A stretch of DNA of 64,000 nucleotides from assembly GCA_038503035.1 (NCBI GenBank), contig JAVSML010021669.1, positions 806,001-870,000 of the forward strand, written 5' to 3'. This DNA comes from Crocodylus rhombifer. Its lineage: Eukaryota; Chordata; Crocodylia; Crocodylidae. The notes beneath the pieces were generated by a model that was not told the DNA's origin, did not search any database, and saw only the letters and a list, made by a program, of their open reading frames with translations. Shown here piece by piece: positions 38,425 to 51,385 of this stretch (positions are counted from its first letter, which is position 1; each line of letters opens with the position of its first letter). A program made the translations under genes and the position numbers.

Positions 38425-39276
38425 TATAGCTTATTTACCCAAATCCAAGACAACTTTGAATTTAAGACGACTCCCACAATAACTGGATTCTATACATGGA
38501 AAATTATAATTTTGTTATAATTTTCTATTGTATAGACTCTGGTTAATGGAAGGTTGTCTTAAATTCATCCAATACCCCCCCTCCCCCCATTGCTGTGTAG
38601 GGGAAAGCAACAGCAGAGAGAAAGGGCCACACCCCTGCCACTTGCTCTCCTGCCCCTTGTTGCCCCATGTCTGTGCCTGTCCCCCACTGCCTACCACCCA
38701 CCACATGCCCATTTGTGCCTGAGCCTGCCCTCACTCCCTGCCCCCCTCACCTTGTGCTCCCCCCTGTGCTTGCCCCATCCCATTCCCTTACCACCCCCAA
38801 CTCTCTAACTTTTGCTGCAGCTCTACTCCTCTGGGGCAGTCAGGAGCCATAGCACCCCTGGTCCAGCCCCAGCCTGGCCATGGAGAAGCAGTGGCAGCTC
38901 CCAATTGGTCCACATTGGGGCTGGATGGACAGGAATTGGAGCAGAAAGTATGGGGGAAGGGGAGCAGGAGATGAGGGCAGGCTTCACAGTACAGCAGGGA
39001 GGGAGGACAGGTACAGACATAGGGGAGCAAGGGGTAGTGCAGCAGGCTGTAGGTTCCCCCCCCAACCAGTGGTCTCCCACATGCTCCCTCCAGCTGCACA
39101 TCCCCTCCCTTGCTAAACAAGCCATTCTGGCTTGGGACAGGCAGTGGCTCAGCTCTCTCTTCAACTCCTAGTAGCCCCTAGCCCAGAGCTGATCTGCCAT
39201 CTGCCCCAGGCTGGTACTTAAATCCAAAGCAAGGCTTTTTTCCCCCATGCTGATTGGTTTTGAGTAAATGCAGTAT
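38425..39276. mobile_element. DNA element with TATTTACTCAAA-type ends and GC-rich core
   Basis: The left end (GCTTATTTACCCAAATCC) and the reverse complement of the right end (CTGCATTTACTCAAAACC) form an inverted pair of about 18 bp. Inside the left end is a strong foldback (38,458-38,566). The centre (about 38,570-39,200) is C-rich on the plus strand, with many GCCCC/TGCCCC words and no coding motifs. The right-end sequence recurs at 27.19 kb. Superfamily is not certain; no target duplication was identified. Confidence 0.5.
38458..38566. repeat. Foldback palindrome, arms about 52 bp
   Basis: GAATTTAAGACGAC at the left pairs with GTTGTCTTAAATTC at the right. The inner arms AACTGGATTCTATACATGG then AAAATTATAA (38,481-38,509) match the reverse complement of 38,515-38,544 with a few differences. 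The loop is TTTTG. On one strand this would form a stem of roughly 50 bp. Confidence 0.85.
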
Positions 39277-42200
39277 TTCCCAATACAGAATGCTACAACC
39301 TATGTCTGTTTGCTGGGGACTCGGTCTATTGTCTTATGACTCTTAAGTCAAAGGAGAACAGAACTGAACCAGTGGCCAGATGGACAAGAAACTGAAATGG
39401 AACTGGTCTGTCTTGCTGAGTTGTCAGTAAAGAGTAATAGTCTTGAAAATTATGTAACTTACTTTATTGCAGAGTGAGACAATGTGATCAGCTCTTTGGC
39501 AGTGCAGCTTGAACATCTAACACCTACCAGTGTACTGACAAGAACATTTATGACAGATAAAAGTCACATTAAAAAATGAAAGCAGTTCAAGCTGACTCAT
39601 TTCAGTAAGTGAACAAAAACACTGGCACCTTTGATAACAGCATGCAGAAGAATCATGTCTTCTGTTCTTTCTTTAACTACCAGTGCAGAGCTGGTGTGCA
39701 GTTTTTTTCCCAGCTGCTTGTTTTATGTGACCTGGTTTCAGCAAGGGAGTAAGATACCAGAGAATGCTATAGCAGCGACTGCAGATTATTTGGCTTGTCA
39801 CAGATGTTAGGAACATTTGCTGACTCTGTATGAAAATGTAGTTTGGAAACATTTTGTTACTTCTTGACAAATAGCTTGAGAACTGGGGGGAGCCATTGAA
39901 GTGTGTAGCAATTATATATGACTTCATTGCGCTAGTAAAACTTTAATATAGTTGAATTTTAGACAAAGTCCTGTTCAGCAATGTTACTTCTTAGATCAAA
40001 GGACAATGAGTATTGAGCAGTGCCTGTTATCTGTGACAGTACACACATAACATGTAGGAGAAGAACTCAGTGGGAGGGCCTGGAAAGGCAGTTATTCCCT
40101 TTCATTACTGCACAATGTGTAAGCCAAAATAATTCCTTAGACCTGTATGCAGATTATGATTCTTCTGGTCTTCAACCTTTCAGGCCTTATTGTGGGGAAA
40201 GTTGTCCCTAACCAGTCTGCACAGACTCTGGACAACACTAGCAAGTTAAGGCTCCTGTCTTCTGATTCCTGACCCAGGACTGAGATTTCATGCAGGTTTT
40301 CTTAACCCACAGGATCTCTAGCTTTGCTTCCACAAACATGACAGCTGGACACTAAATCTCCCATTCCCCTCCCTTTGTACTTCTAAATCAGACCTGATAA
40401 TTCATATGGAGCATGTCTGATCTATCCTCCAGAGCATCATCTGTGCAAGTGTACTTTTGAGGTACTTATGTACTGCTGATCCCTTGTCTTGAAATAGGTG
40501 TTAGATGTTAGGCAGTGAATGCAGTCGAGACAAGTGTAGTCAGCCCTGTTGTGTACACCACAATGACCCCTTCTCAGGCTCAGATAATAGAGCATTGACA
40601 TGTGACAATAGCAAGGGTTAGATTACATTGGATATGGAGAAGTCTAATGATGTTAATTGCGCAATGCACACCCAAAGGCCCAATATTTAGTGTTCCTCTC
40701 ACTAACTCATACACCATTGAGGGTAGGGAAGATGTCTGATATATGAAGCAGTCTCTTGTGCATGAAAATCAGTCTCACTGGGATCTTTCTGTGGAAATGA
40801 GTACTCACCATTTCAACAGAAATGCTGCTCTCATTGACTTCTATTGTTTTAGTAATCCTCTACAGTCAGTTGCTTTATTCTGTCAGGAGCCTGCTGTCGT
40901 ACTGGCTGATCTCCATATTACTGGTACCTGACTCTACTTAATACAGTAGGAGCTGTGGTTATCCTCTTGTGCCCATAAGCATGTATTTATATAATGAAGG
41001 CACTATCTTCCCACTCTCTACCACTCCTGAGCAAATGCGGTAAGGAGGTAACCTCTGTCCTGCACACATGCAGTGCTGCTGGACTCTTGGACATAAACGA
41101 GCAAGTGGTTGCCAGCTACTTGTTCCAGCCTTGATGGTAGTTTTATCCTTGGTGACTGCAGGAGTGAAGTTATTTGCATGGCCCATTGCCATATATCCAG
41201 TCTGCCTCTGTAGATTGCTTATTCAAGATGGCATGGTGCCCAGGAGAGGAACATTGTTGCTGCAGGTATAAAAACTGAAAAAATGCTTACATTTGTGGCA
41301 GTTGATGGCCCTTTAATACCCAAAGGGGCCAACAGAGAGCAATGCAATAAGACAGTTCTTTTGGCCCACTCACCATGATGCAGCACTTGCAGAGAACTAT
41401 ATTAGCATATTCAGATGCCTTCATTTTCAAGGGAACAAGATTTTTGTCTCTCTCCATTTAAACCTTTTTTTTTTTTTTTAAATCCTGCCATCATTGCCTT
41501 TGATTGTAGCATACGTGTGTAGAGCTAGGTAAGTAGCATTTGTGTGACTGATGTAGACTGTGCAGAAATAATATTGATATAATTTCCAGCTTCAGTTCTT
41601 CATTCCTTGTTTTTGTCATATATCAGGACACTAACATTATTTTAATATGGTTTTATAATTGTACCTACTGTGTCACTTACTATGCATATCTCTTCTGATT
41701 TCTGTGCAGGTAAATAGATCATTTATCTTTGCCAGATTGTTTAGTCACTTGTATTGATAAGATATTTAATTTTACCAAATTACAAAAATCTAGGATGATT
41801 TAGAGAAGGGTCAGTACTGGGATAATTTTATATTTTATAATCCTTAATGAACTAAAGCCCTAAAATGCTGGCTTCCTCCTTGCCATTTTTAATTTTTTTA
41901 ATGGAGGACAGTTTCCTTCCTTTGTTCACAGTTTACATCATTTAGGAAAATTTAGACCATCTGTAAAACTCTTGTTATTTACTTGATAAAGATTCCTTGA
42001 AAATTCAGAAATTTTATTTGAGTAAATAGGGTTCCTTTTTTGAGACAGGAAAGAGCTTCCTAGTACTGCCATCAAAGTACAAGTCTGTGTACATATTGGT
42101 AAAGCATGTTTTTTAAACCAGCTAGCAGATTAGTAAAAGGAAAATCTTTTTTTCCATGTTCATTGGATGGGAGCCTCTGGAACTGCGTTTTGTCATTTTG

Positions 42201-43260
42201 GTCTGGATATGGGTTGTCAGTTGTAGGAACAGTTTTAAGTGTTTTACCCACTTCTTCACATACTATATTTCACCACTATACAGCAATTTACTAAAAAAGT
42301 TAATTGCTGTATTATTTTATGGTGACCTTGAGTGTGTTTCATATCTGAAAAAAATGACATTTGGGTTTTCTAATTTAGAAGCACAAAAGAGGTTGAAAGA
42401 GACAGCACTAGTACCTGATTCACACACTGAAAAACTGCTTACATTAAATTATAGGCTGCTGAAGCTGGAACCAAAGATAACATTATTAGACTTTTGCATT
42501 AAATATGATTAATGGGACAAGAGGGATATAGTGCAGGCTACCTGATGTATATACCTTATTTATTTTCATGGGTAAGATTTCATCATTTAAAATCAAATGT
42601 GTAGGTGTGTGTATTTCTTCTCTTTCTCCATTTTGTAGGCTTAAAGCTTGCCTTTTAAAATGCTCGCATTTTCTAAAAGCATCTAAGTAAACTGTAGTGG
42701 AATTTTGGAAGAAGAGGAACTCTCCTGTCTCCTTTCTCTTTCTGTTCAAGATCTTTAAGGTTCAGGATTGTATAGGATAGTTTTATAACACAAAAAGTCA
42801 TTGGCAATGGGAAAAGAATTATTACTTACAGATGTGCCTGCTGCTTGCAGAATATTCAGAAAAGATAAGACAAAGCAAAAGTAATATTCAAAAAGTACCA
42901 AGCCCTCACAGCTTCATTTAGTGACTGGAAAAATATAGAAATTGTGTTTTCCTGTAAAAATACTGAAACCTTGATTCTGCCAGACACTCCTTGGTTTGCA
43001 TAGCTGCTCATCCAGAAAATGTGTATGTCGCCTAAGGACAGTGATCCTGTTCCACTGAGGATGGCGCACAACCCTCTTCTTGTTTCATTGATAAGCAATA
43101 TACAACTGCCAGAGCACGTAAGCGAGAGACGGGAGCCACCTTCATATAGCCAATAGGAAATGCTGACTTACGGTGGACATCACATGATTCCATAATCTCA
43201 AGATCCAAATGGCCCAAAAGGGGAATCCATTTACATAAGCTAGTTTGAAGGAGGGCCACC
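39277..43260. other. Non-coding DNA, no gene seen
   Basis: T16 homopolymer at 41,465-41,480. No transposon ends, SINE motifs or exons recognised. Open frames such as 42,156-42,512 and 40,959-41,192 (minus) lack domains. Confidence 0.6.
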
Positions 43261-43270
43261 TAATTATCTA

Positions 43271-43395
43271 GCAGCCTAGTGGGTGGGGCTCTCACCCAGG
43301 AAGTGAAAGACTTGGGTCTTGGGCCTCTGCTCAGGCTGAGGGGATTGAATACACAGCTCCCATTTCTCAGGAGAATGACTTAACCACCAACCAAA
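43271..43395. mobile_element. Possible tRNA-derived SINE fragment
   Basis: Starts CAGCCTAGTGGGTGGGGCTCTC, continues GACTTGGGTCTTGGGCC and GGGGATTGAATACACAGCTCCC, and ends GAATGACTTAACCACC. The motif order parallels 7,225-7,341. Resembles a tRNA-headed SINE, but no tail or target duplication was found. Confidence 0.35.
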
Positions 43396-43814
43396 GAACT
43401 AAACTGTCCCACTGGGTAGAAGGGACTCTAGTCATGGGATTAAAGGGCAAACATACTAGATGGAGCCTGACTGTAAAGCCCAATGAAGCCTGCTTGGAAG
43501 GGGAGGAAAAATAGGTTCTTTTCCCAGTGCTATTTGGGAGACATCTCCTAATGATCATTTAATGCAAAATGCATAGACAGCATTGGAAACAAACTCTAGA
43601 GCATAGAAAGAAGAGCTAAGGAAATTACAAAGCATACCAGTGATTGACTAAAAGAGGGAAAAGACCATTAGAAAAGTGTATTTTTCACACAGATTTTTAA
43701 TTTATAGAAGTGTGGGCATAGTAGACATTAGGTGGACAATGAAATCAGTGTGATGAATTGTGATTTCAGTGTTTCCCCTGTATTATAAAAAAACTTGTAT
43801 CTTATTTTGACACA

Positions 43815-44270
43815 CCGGGTGCATCTACACATGCAATTAATTCTAAGAAATAAACTCTGGAGAAGCTTAAGGTTGAGTAAACTACTCCTGGGCACAGCAT
43901 CTACATGTGCACCCGGGACAGCAGCAATTTGAGCTGGGGCACAGCAGTTTACACTAGGGCCACTTTCTCTGCTCTGCCCCAGGCAGTGGGTGGCAGTGTC
44001 AAGTGGCAGAGGGGCTGGCTGGAGCACAAGGATGATGAAAGAGCAGGGCTAGGTGGCAGGCAGGAATCTGCCCCCCTGCTGCTTGGGCTAACGGGATACA
44101 ATTTATGCCCATGGTCAGTGTCTATACATGCATTTAATGTCAGTAAATTGCTTTGGGGTGGTGTTAATTGGTTTACTGTGGCCTAATACCATCACACGTA
44201 TAGGCAGTGACACTTTACTCCACAGCTAATTAGTCTATTCTGCAGTAAAGTGCATGTGTAGATGCCACTG
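43815..44270. mobile_element. Composite foldback element with CATCTACACATG ends
   Basis: Four copies of a GCATCTACACATGC-like motif occur in alternating orientation. One pair (43,815-43,836 and the inverted AGCATCTACATGTGCACCCGGG near 43,896-43,917) brackets about 100 bp. A second pair (CAGTGTCTATACATGCATTTAATG near 44,115 and its inverse ending GTGCATGTGTAGATGCCACTG at 44,270) brackets about 155 bp. A GC-rich segment lies between. Each end is thus its own inverted repeat, as in foldback elements. No coding capacity. Superfamily not determined. Confidence 0.6.
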
Positions 44271-46036
44271 TTACTAAACTATCAGCCAGTAAATCATCTT
44301 TTCTCTGCAAAGATTATGAAAATGGTTTTCACAGCAGTAGTGACATTCCTGAAAGCTTTTTTTCTGAAGTAGTGCAGCACATCTAGCACACTGCTTCCTA
44401 CACTGACTTCAGTGCAGAGGATCAGAGGTGCCATTTCATAGGAAAAAGAAAAACTTGTAATACATGAAATTTCAAAATAGGAAAACTGATGGGGCAAGAA
44501 AATGTAGTTCCTGGGGAATTTTTTGGCAAAGGACAATAAAAACTATATGTGGCATATGGATGCCTTTTAGGCATTGATATGCAGCTAGTTGCTAAAAATA
44601 CTCACCTGTGCTTTAGGTCTCTGTCCTAGGTGCTAACAGCTTTCTGAGCAAGTAGAAAAGAAGGTAGAACATGAGAAAAGATGTTTGGACCCTTTGAAAT
44701 ATAAAGTGATATGAAAATTCTTTTCCTAATAAGCTCTGAATTTTTTGTTTTTGGAAAAATAAGATATAATGTGCATGTACCTAAAAATGCATGGGAACAT
44801 TTACAATATTTAACATACACACTGGAAAACTCTTTAAGCGTTTACCAATAAAGATGGTTCTCCATAAGATTTCTGTGTTTTTGCTACCTAACCAACACTG
44901 ATACATTTTGTGCATTTAAACTTTAATGGATTTTTATTAAAATATATCTGCTAAAAAAGTTATACGGGTGCTGATTGCTGTGGCAGCAGGGTAACTCATT
45001 TCAGTTAAGTCAGTTTGTTTACAAAACAGGCATTTTCTGAGTTAATAAATTAATGCCTGGGTATTTAACATCAAAACAACCTCCGAATTCCCTGTCTACC
45101 TGGTACAAAAAACACAGCACAGTACACCCTCAATCTGTCTTCCTATGTTTGTCATCCAAATGATTGAATAAAAGGTTTAAAAACACAGATTTCTTCCTTG
45201 TGTGTATTTATCCTGGTTCAAAAAACACATTATTTTTCCTCCAAAGTAAAGCATCTTCACTGCAATTAAAAAACTTATGTCATAGGGTTCCCATTTGTAA
45301 AAATAATTGTCACAACCTGTCTAATCTCAGTGTATTGACTTGACTCGGGGTCTCTCTCCAAGCAGTGCAATAACACTGTTCTACTGTATAATTCATTTCT
45401 TAGGGGAGCAATTTTCAATATAAGGAACAGGAAGTTTTTTGATCCCTGCACTGAAGTAGATCCCAATTTGAGGAATAAGACATTCCTCAAGACTGTCAAG
45501 ACAACATTGAATTAGGGCAATAATTTAATCCTGATTTTTGACAGAACTGATTACTCAGAATTGTGAGAGAACTTTTACCTGAGACCAAATGTGCTTTACT
45601 TTCTACTTTCAGGAAAAATGCCTTGCAGCTCACAGAAGTGGTACTCAGTGACAATGGCAAATGGCAGAGATACTTTCAAAGATGCAGTTGTATAAAAATA
45701 AGTGAAATTACCTTTCTGCCTTAGAATAATATCTGTTACTTGTGTATCTGTTGGCCTTTTGCTCTCTCAGAGCTGTTCCTGATCTCCACCTGATGTTGCT
45801 CAAAGCCTAACCCAGTACCCCATGTGTTTCCCCTCTGAGGAGGCTCACACATTTCAGAGACAATCAGTTCTCATTCCAGCTGCTTGTATCCTTTCCCAAT
45901 GACTCAGCAAAGTTTCAGATGCCTTTCACTGGCACTCATCAAAACTATATATATTTGCTAACTGGAAAGCCAAGTAAAATATTGTCCTTAGATTTTTTTA
46001 GTCTTAACTTATGTTAAAGGACGGGCAATTAGATAT
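44271..46036. other. Non-coding DNA, no gene seen
   Basis: AT-rich; no recognised repeats or exons. Confidence 0.6.
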
Positions 46037-46082
46037 TTTCATCTGAAGTAGTACACTTTATTGTGTACTACTTCAGATGAAA
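46037..46082. repeat. Perfect hairpin: 20-bp arms, 6-nt loop
   Basis: TTTCATCTGAAGTAGTACAC (46,037-46,056) is followed by the loop TTTATT and then its exact reverse complement (46,063-46,082). There are no mismatches. Pairing weakens quickly outside the arms. It is not part of any transposon I recognise. It could be a very small transposon remnant, a template-switch inversion, or a structured RNA stem. Confidence 0.95.
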
Positions 46083-47410
46083 TTTTTAAGTGTAACCACA
46101 TGGGGTGTGCATCTAGTAGCCTTTCATAGAAAGTTTTGCAAGCCTGTGGTATCTAGTTTTCACCCACGTTTAGAAGAATATGAGAACTCCATTTAAATTA
46201 AGGTACAAAGCAGCTGATAACAGGTGGTTTACTTGTCTCCTGCAGGCTTATGTGATGAGATTTCCATTGTATATGTTTAAGGTACTTACATATTTTTCTT
46301 TACCCAGGTTCTCTATCAAATCATCAACTTGGCGTACAAGATGTTCATTGAGTTTTAAAAACAAATGACGCTGCATGAAGGAATCAGCATGATTTCGGTA
46401 CTAAGATGACATGGCACTCCTATGTTCTAGCAGCTGGCTCAGTGCTTCCCTGGTAAGTATATCTTCCATTTTGTTGCCAGAAACATATTCCTGGGGAATA
46501 AGTATGGACCTCTGCAAATAGTATTTTTTCTTTTTCAGATAGATTGTGCTTTTAGTAATCAAGTAAGTCTCAGGCATTCCATTAATGGTCCAGCTAATTA
46601 GCTATGAGCAATCTGGCATTTCCTTTTTATCTACGACTTAATCTGAGCTAGTTTTTGTTCATTCACTAGCATGTGTAATTCCTCATCGATTTTGACATTT
46701 ATCAGTTGCATTAACATTTGACAAGTTTCATTTACTCCAGATTTAAATCTTTAAACAGACTAAGTTACTTTATGTAACTTCTGTTACATTAAACTCTATA
46801 ATTGCCACTTTTTGTGTCTGCACACTCAGTGACCCACATTTGCTGTCACTAGTATATACTCACCAACTTAGTGAGCTTTGTATATACCAATAACATACTC
46901 TTTGTTTTTCTTAGGACGCATGTTCTGAATTACTTTTAAAAATCAAGAGTTTATACCTAACTGAGCTTCTGTGTGTGCGCACATATTTACACAGCTTGTA
47001 TCTGCATATATATGTGTGCATGAGAAAGTACTTAAGATGCTGTAGTGTGATATAAAATGTTACTAGCATAAGTAGCAAGGCTATGAGTGAGTTATACAGG
47101 TCATTCCAAATGAAGGCTGTATGTACTACATTATCTAATGCACTGTGTACATGCCACTGAATTTACAGGAAAGTGTTTTTTTTAAATGTTTGAGAAAATT
47201 ATTTGCCATTACTGATTGGAAGTAATTGCATATCCTTTCCCCTGCAGAGTCAGCTGCTTTGCTATCATGAGTTAGGATGCAGAAGAGACAGGAAATATCC
47301 AAGAGATTAAAAACTTCTGAACTTACCTAAAATAGCGTTTAGAGACATCCTGATACCCCAGTTTAGCATCTGCTCTGTTGGCCCCTTTTGAGACGAAAAA
47401 CAATAACTTT
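46083..47410. other. Non-coding DNA, no gene seen
   Basis: AT-rich, with a TG/TA-rich patch near 46,970-47,020. No exons recognised. Confidence 0.6.
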
Positions 47411-47883
47411 GGGCACGTTTACATGTCACTGTACAGCAACGTTGCTAGAGTTGCTACCTTTTGGAAATACTAAAGCAGCAGTTCCCAATGTAGGGTTGTG
47501 ACCCAAATGAGGGTCATGGGAGCAATGCTGGTGGCGCCACACACAAAGGATGAGCTGTGCTGTGTGCCGGAAGCTCCCCCACCCTTACCCCTAGGCCACT
47601 GCTGCACTCCGCTCCCAGCAGCAGGTTACAGCAAAAAAAGGGTTAGGAATCACTCTACTAAAGCATGGTACAGTACAGGTAGTTACTGCCCCATGCACAT
47701 AGTGTATGTTTAGATTTTGCTGCTACATTGCCACAGTGCTGTACTATAACTGGGGAGTGTACTGCCATGGTAACATAGTTGGCAATCACATGTAGACCCT
47801 CATGATCACTATATTGCTGTAGTGTACTGCATGGTGACATTGTGAGTTGCCATGTCGCTGTCGGGTGATATGTAGATGTGCCC
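47411..47883. mobile_element. Inverted-repeat DNA element (host of nested hAT)
   Basis: The left end GGGCACGTTTACATGTCAC and the reverse complement of the right end GGGCACATCTACATATCAC agree over roughly 30 bp, continuing into GACAGCGACATGG-like sequence. Internal inverted copies (AATCACATGTAGACCC, about 47,785) suggest foldback structure like that at 43.8 kb. Without the nested hAT (47,476-47,655 plus its duplicated octamer) it would be about 285 bp. Flanks ACTTT and TTCAT give no convincing target duplication. No coding capacity. Confidence 0.7.
47476..47655. mobile_element. Nested hAT element, 180 bp, perfect 8-bp TSD
   Basis: Begins CAGCAGTTCCCAATGTAGGG and ends GGGTTAGGAATCACTC, degraded inverted hAT ends. 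The octamer TACTAAAG flanks it on both sides (47,468-47,475 and 47,656-47,663). The surrounding inverted-repeat element resumes immediately after, so the hAT inserted into it and is the younger of the two. The core is GC-rich, with GTTGTGACCC and GGGTCATGGG forming a small inverted pair. Confidence 0.88.
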
Positions 47884-50800
47884 TTCATGTTCATTTTAAA
47901 TGGTACAAAAACTTTGGTTTCAAGAATAGCATGTTCATGAGATGCTGGGCCTTAAATCTTTCACTGATTTGGGGACAAGTATACACCATACACAGGAAAC
48001 CTAAAACTCGTGTAATTTGGTGGAAGAGAGAAAACTGAATGTTTGGTGCCGAGAGGGTAAAACACCTCTGCTGGACTGATTTATAAGGACAAATGTTGCA
48101 GCTGCTCAGAAAATAATGAATAGAATATAGCTGGATTATGAGGACTGAAGTGCAGTTTGTTACCTGACAGTTGAGGGAAATAGGAATGGAGGCATTTATT
48201 ATCACAGAAAAGAAAGAAACATTCACAATAGTGAAAAAAGGTTTGCATTTTCTTTCCAAATCTGAAGAAAATTCCTTTTTAACTTCCTAAAACTGCTTGC
48301 ATATGGCTGAGATTAAGCAAGGGAAAATTATTCCCAATGGGAAATGCTTGAAAAGTATTTTTATAAAAGAAACTTTTTTGTGACCTTATCTGGGCATTGG
48401 TGGCAGATAGCCCATATATAATGATTCTGACATATGCATAGATAAGTCTGCACTTGGATTTCCAGTTGAACAAATTATTTAATACTTGCACTAAGTAATA
48501 CTAGTTCATGCTGAGATCTCATCAGATACTGCAAAACTAAAACTAAAACTGATTAATGAAATTGCTATGGAAACCGATGAAACTGCATGATGTGGTGGCT
48601 GTGATTTTACAGATGGCACCCCTCCATCTAAATCAGTCCTGTACCAATGCATCAGCCTGCATTCTTAGAGAGCATTGTACTGTTGAAAGTGCCATACCTT
48701 GGTTGGGAGCTAACATGAAATCCCTAATTATGTGTGGTCATTAATGGTCATTTTGCAGGTTTCTTAACAATTGGTCTCTTGGCCTCATTTTAGTTTAGGT
48801 AACTATCTTGCCTACCTGCTCTCTGACCGGAGAGTCAAATGAGTGTGGTATTTTTATGCACATCCTCTTGTGACCTCTTATGAAGTGTCACTCTGTGCTG
48901 TTAAACCATTGCTGGATTCTCCTCTAAGAGGCGGCAGCATTTAAGTGTCAGCATGCACACACACATGCAAATTTAAAAGCCTTGCCAGGCTTTGCTTCTA
49001 CAAGGTACTTAAATACTGTATGCTCATGAGCATGCCTGCTTAAAGCTGGGCATGTACCTAAGTACCTTGTGGAATTGGTACCTAGGTTTTCTGAAAATGC
49101 AATGGCTTTATCTGTCACTAATAAATCTCATTTGGAAACAGTTAATAAGATGGTTTTATGCACTCATTGCAAAAAATTTCCTATAGCTACTCTCTTTACA
49201 GACTGTTCACACTGCCTTGATTTTTTTACTATATGTTACTGGCATCTGTGTATAGTGCAGCTATAATGCCATTTTACAAGCAACTGCTCATGTCTGGATA
49301 TTGGACGACTCTCTAGGTAGTGGGAAACAAGTATGTGTCTTAACTTATTTTTGCTTGCTCAGACAATTACCCTATGATCTGTTTTAATCAAAAATGCTAC
49401 ATCATCTCCAGAGTTTCTATTTGTTTTTCAGTCTGAGAATTATGGTGTATTAGACATTTATAAACTTTGGTAGAAATAATTTGGACTCATGTCCAAATAT
49501 GCTTCTTCTATTGTATATACTCTCCTCTCCTTGTATACCATAAATTTGCTATGCAAAAGGTGTTTGTACACTTTGTTTTGGAGCCTAGAAGTCCATTAAA
49601 TGCATCAAACATTCTCTGATCTCCTTCTTAGAGCATTAAAAACAGCTCTCTGCTTCTCAGCTTTCACATGGCTTTATTTGATTGGTGGGAAAATACCTAA
49701 CTTACCAAAGACAAAGTACACTCTACTATTTTTATTAGAGCAGTTAACCACTGAGTCAAGTCATATCTTGGTTTTCTCTAATATGTAGGTGTGAAGGCCA
49801 AAAAACTTTCTGCATAATACTGGCTACACGATTATATTTGAACTTGGCATTTTTTTGCAATGAGTTCCTACATTTGTAAAACAACTCTGGCTGCACTTAT
49901 GTTCAAGCTATTATTATTATTATTATTATTATTATTTAGATGTCATCTGCATGAGACACCACTTTACATACTGTTTTGACCCCCCTGCAGATTCAAGTGA
50001 ACAGATGTTGTTGCTTTTAAGATGGCTAGCTGTGTTAGTGACACCTCAGTTTATGTTTCTATCTAATAACCATCCAGCAAGGTCAGGGTTCCCATGTGGT
50101 TCACTCAGCTGGTTGACAGAAACTCCATTTGCATGAGAGTGAGCTAACATTGATAGGCTCAGAGGGACTCAGAAGTTATTGCAGCCCCCTTGACTGAGAG
50201 ATGCTTCCTCTATTTCTTACGGGCTTGTAGTGTGGGGGGTCCGGTTTCAATCTGCAGTTGCTTTTGCAGAACTCAGTCCTGCAGTGCGTTTGGCTCCCTT
50301 TCCACTGTTCAGTACCTCAGTTTTAGTAAAATCAAATGTTGCATGGGGATGGGTGTCCTAGTTATAAGTGGCTAGGTCAGCCTAGCCTTTTGGGGAAAGA
50401 AGTCTGTAACGTAACCAGAATCTTATGTTGGCTGGACAAAATTGTCAGTAGATTGCCAACCTGATGAGAACACACATGGTGGCACAGCTACAAGGTCTTA
50501 GTCAGTGTGTGCCAGGGGAATGGCCCTATAAATGTCAGATGGAACTTTTGAGGAGAGAACATATGCTGTTCCTGCAGCGAAGAGAGTAAGATCTGCCACC
50601 TTTCTAGTGAAAAACAGGAAAAGTGGAAACCAGATCTGTAACAAGGATCTCTTTCTCCCTCCTTAGCCATGGGACCAGCAGAAATTTTGAGTGGGCACAC
50701 CAAGATACAATGTTACTATATAATCTTAACCTAATGTTTCCCCCAATCTTATAACAGATATAATTAACTTTTAGTGAGTTACTGCCGAAAGTCTTTGTGA

Positions 50801-51385
50801 ACGGGTGGATTGTTTGACACGGGGAGTTTGCATGAGGCAGGCCAGAATGTGTATACTAACTGCATATAACATAAGAGAGAGGGGGTGGCACTCTCCTTAG
50901 CAATCCAGTGAGGAGATGCTGTACCTCTGCAGTAGAGAAGTGCCCACAGTGTATTCATGTAGGGATACTGCATCTTGTTTGCTGGATAGAATTAAAATCA
51001 GTTTATTTGAAGCAACTGCTATCCAGAGCCATGGCATCTGGGTTCTCTTTTACTTAGCCATACCTCTTCTTAATTTGAGGGTTACTAGCCCTATTTAGGT
51101 TTTGTCTCTCAATAGATGACATGAGAAATTATTTATTACCAGGAATCCTGTTTTTCTGTTTAAAAACCCAAAATTCTCTGATTTTAAAAATGTGGGTTTT
51201 TGCAATTACAACAAGGCTTAAAGGCCTTTACATATATAGGTATCAGATGAACACAATGTTTTATTGATATATTTACAGTTTTTAAGCAATTTAGAAGCCT
51301 ATCAGTGCCTCAATCACTATAATAAAATACATTCTAAATACCTATATATTTTGGTGCTTGATTTTTGGGTTTTGTATCATAGAAA
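47884..51385. other. Non-coding DNA, no gene seen
   Basis: Contains the ATT microsatellite noted separately. No recognisable exons or repeats otherwise; minus frame 47,891-48,259 has no domain. Confidence 0.6.
49909..49937. repeat. (TTA)n microsatellite
   Basis: About nine uninterrupted TTA units. Confidence 0.92.

Noticed and set aside
46037..46082. Rho-independent terminator
   Set aside because: The hairpin is AT-rich and the window is vertebrate, where such terminators are not used.
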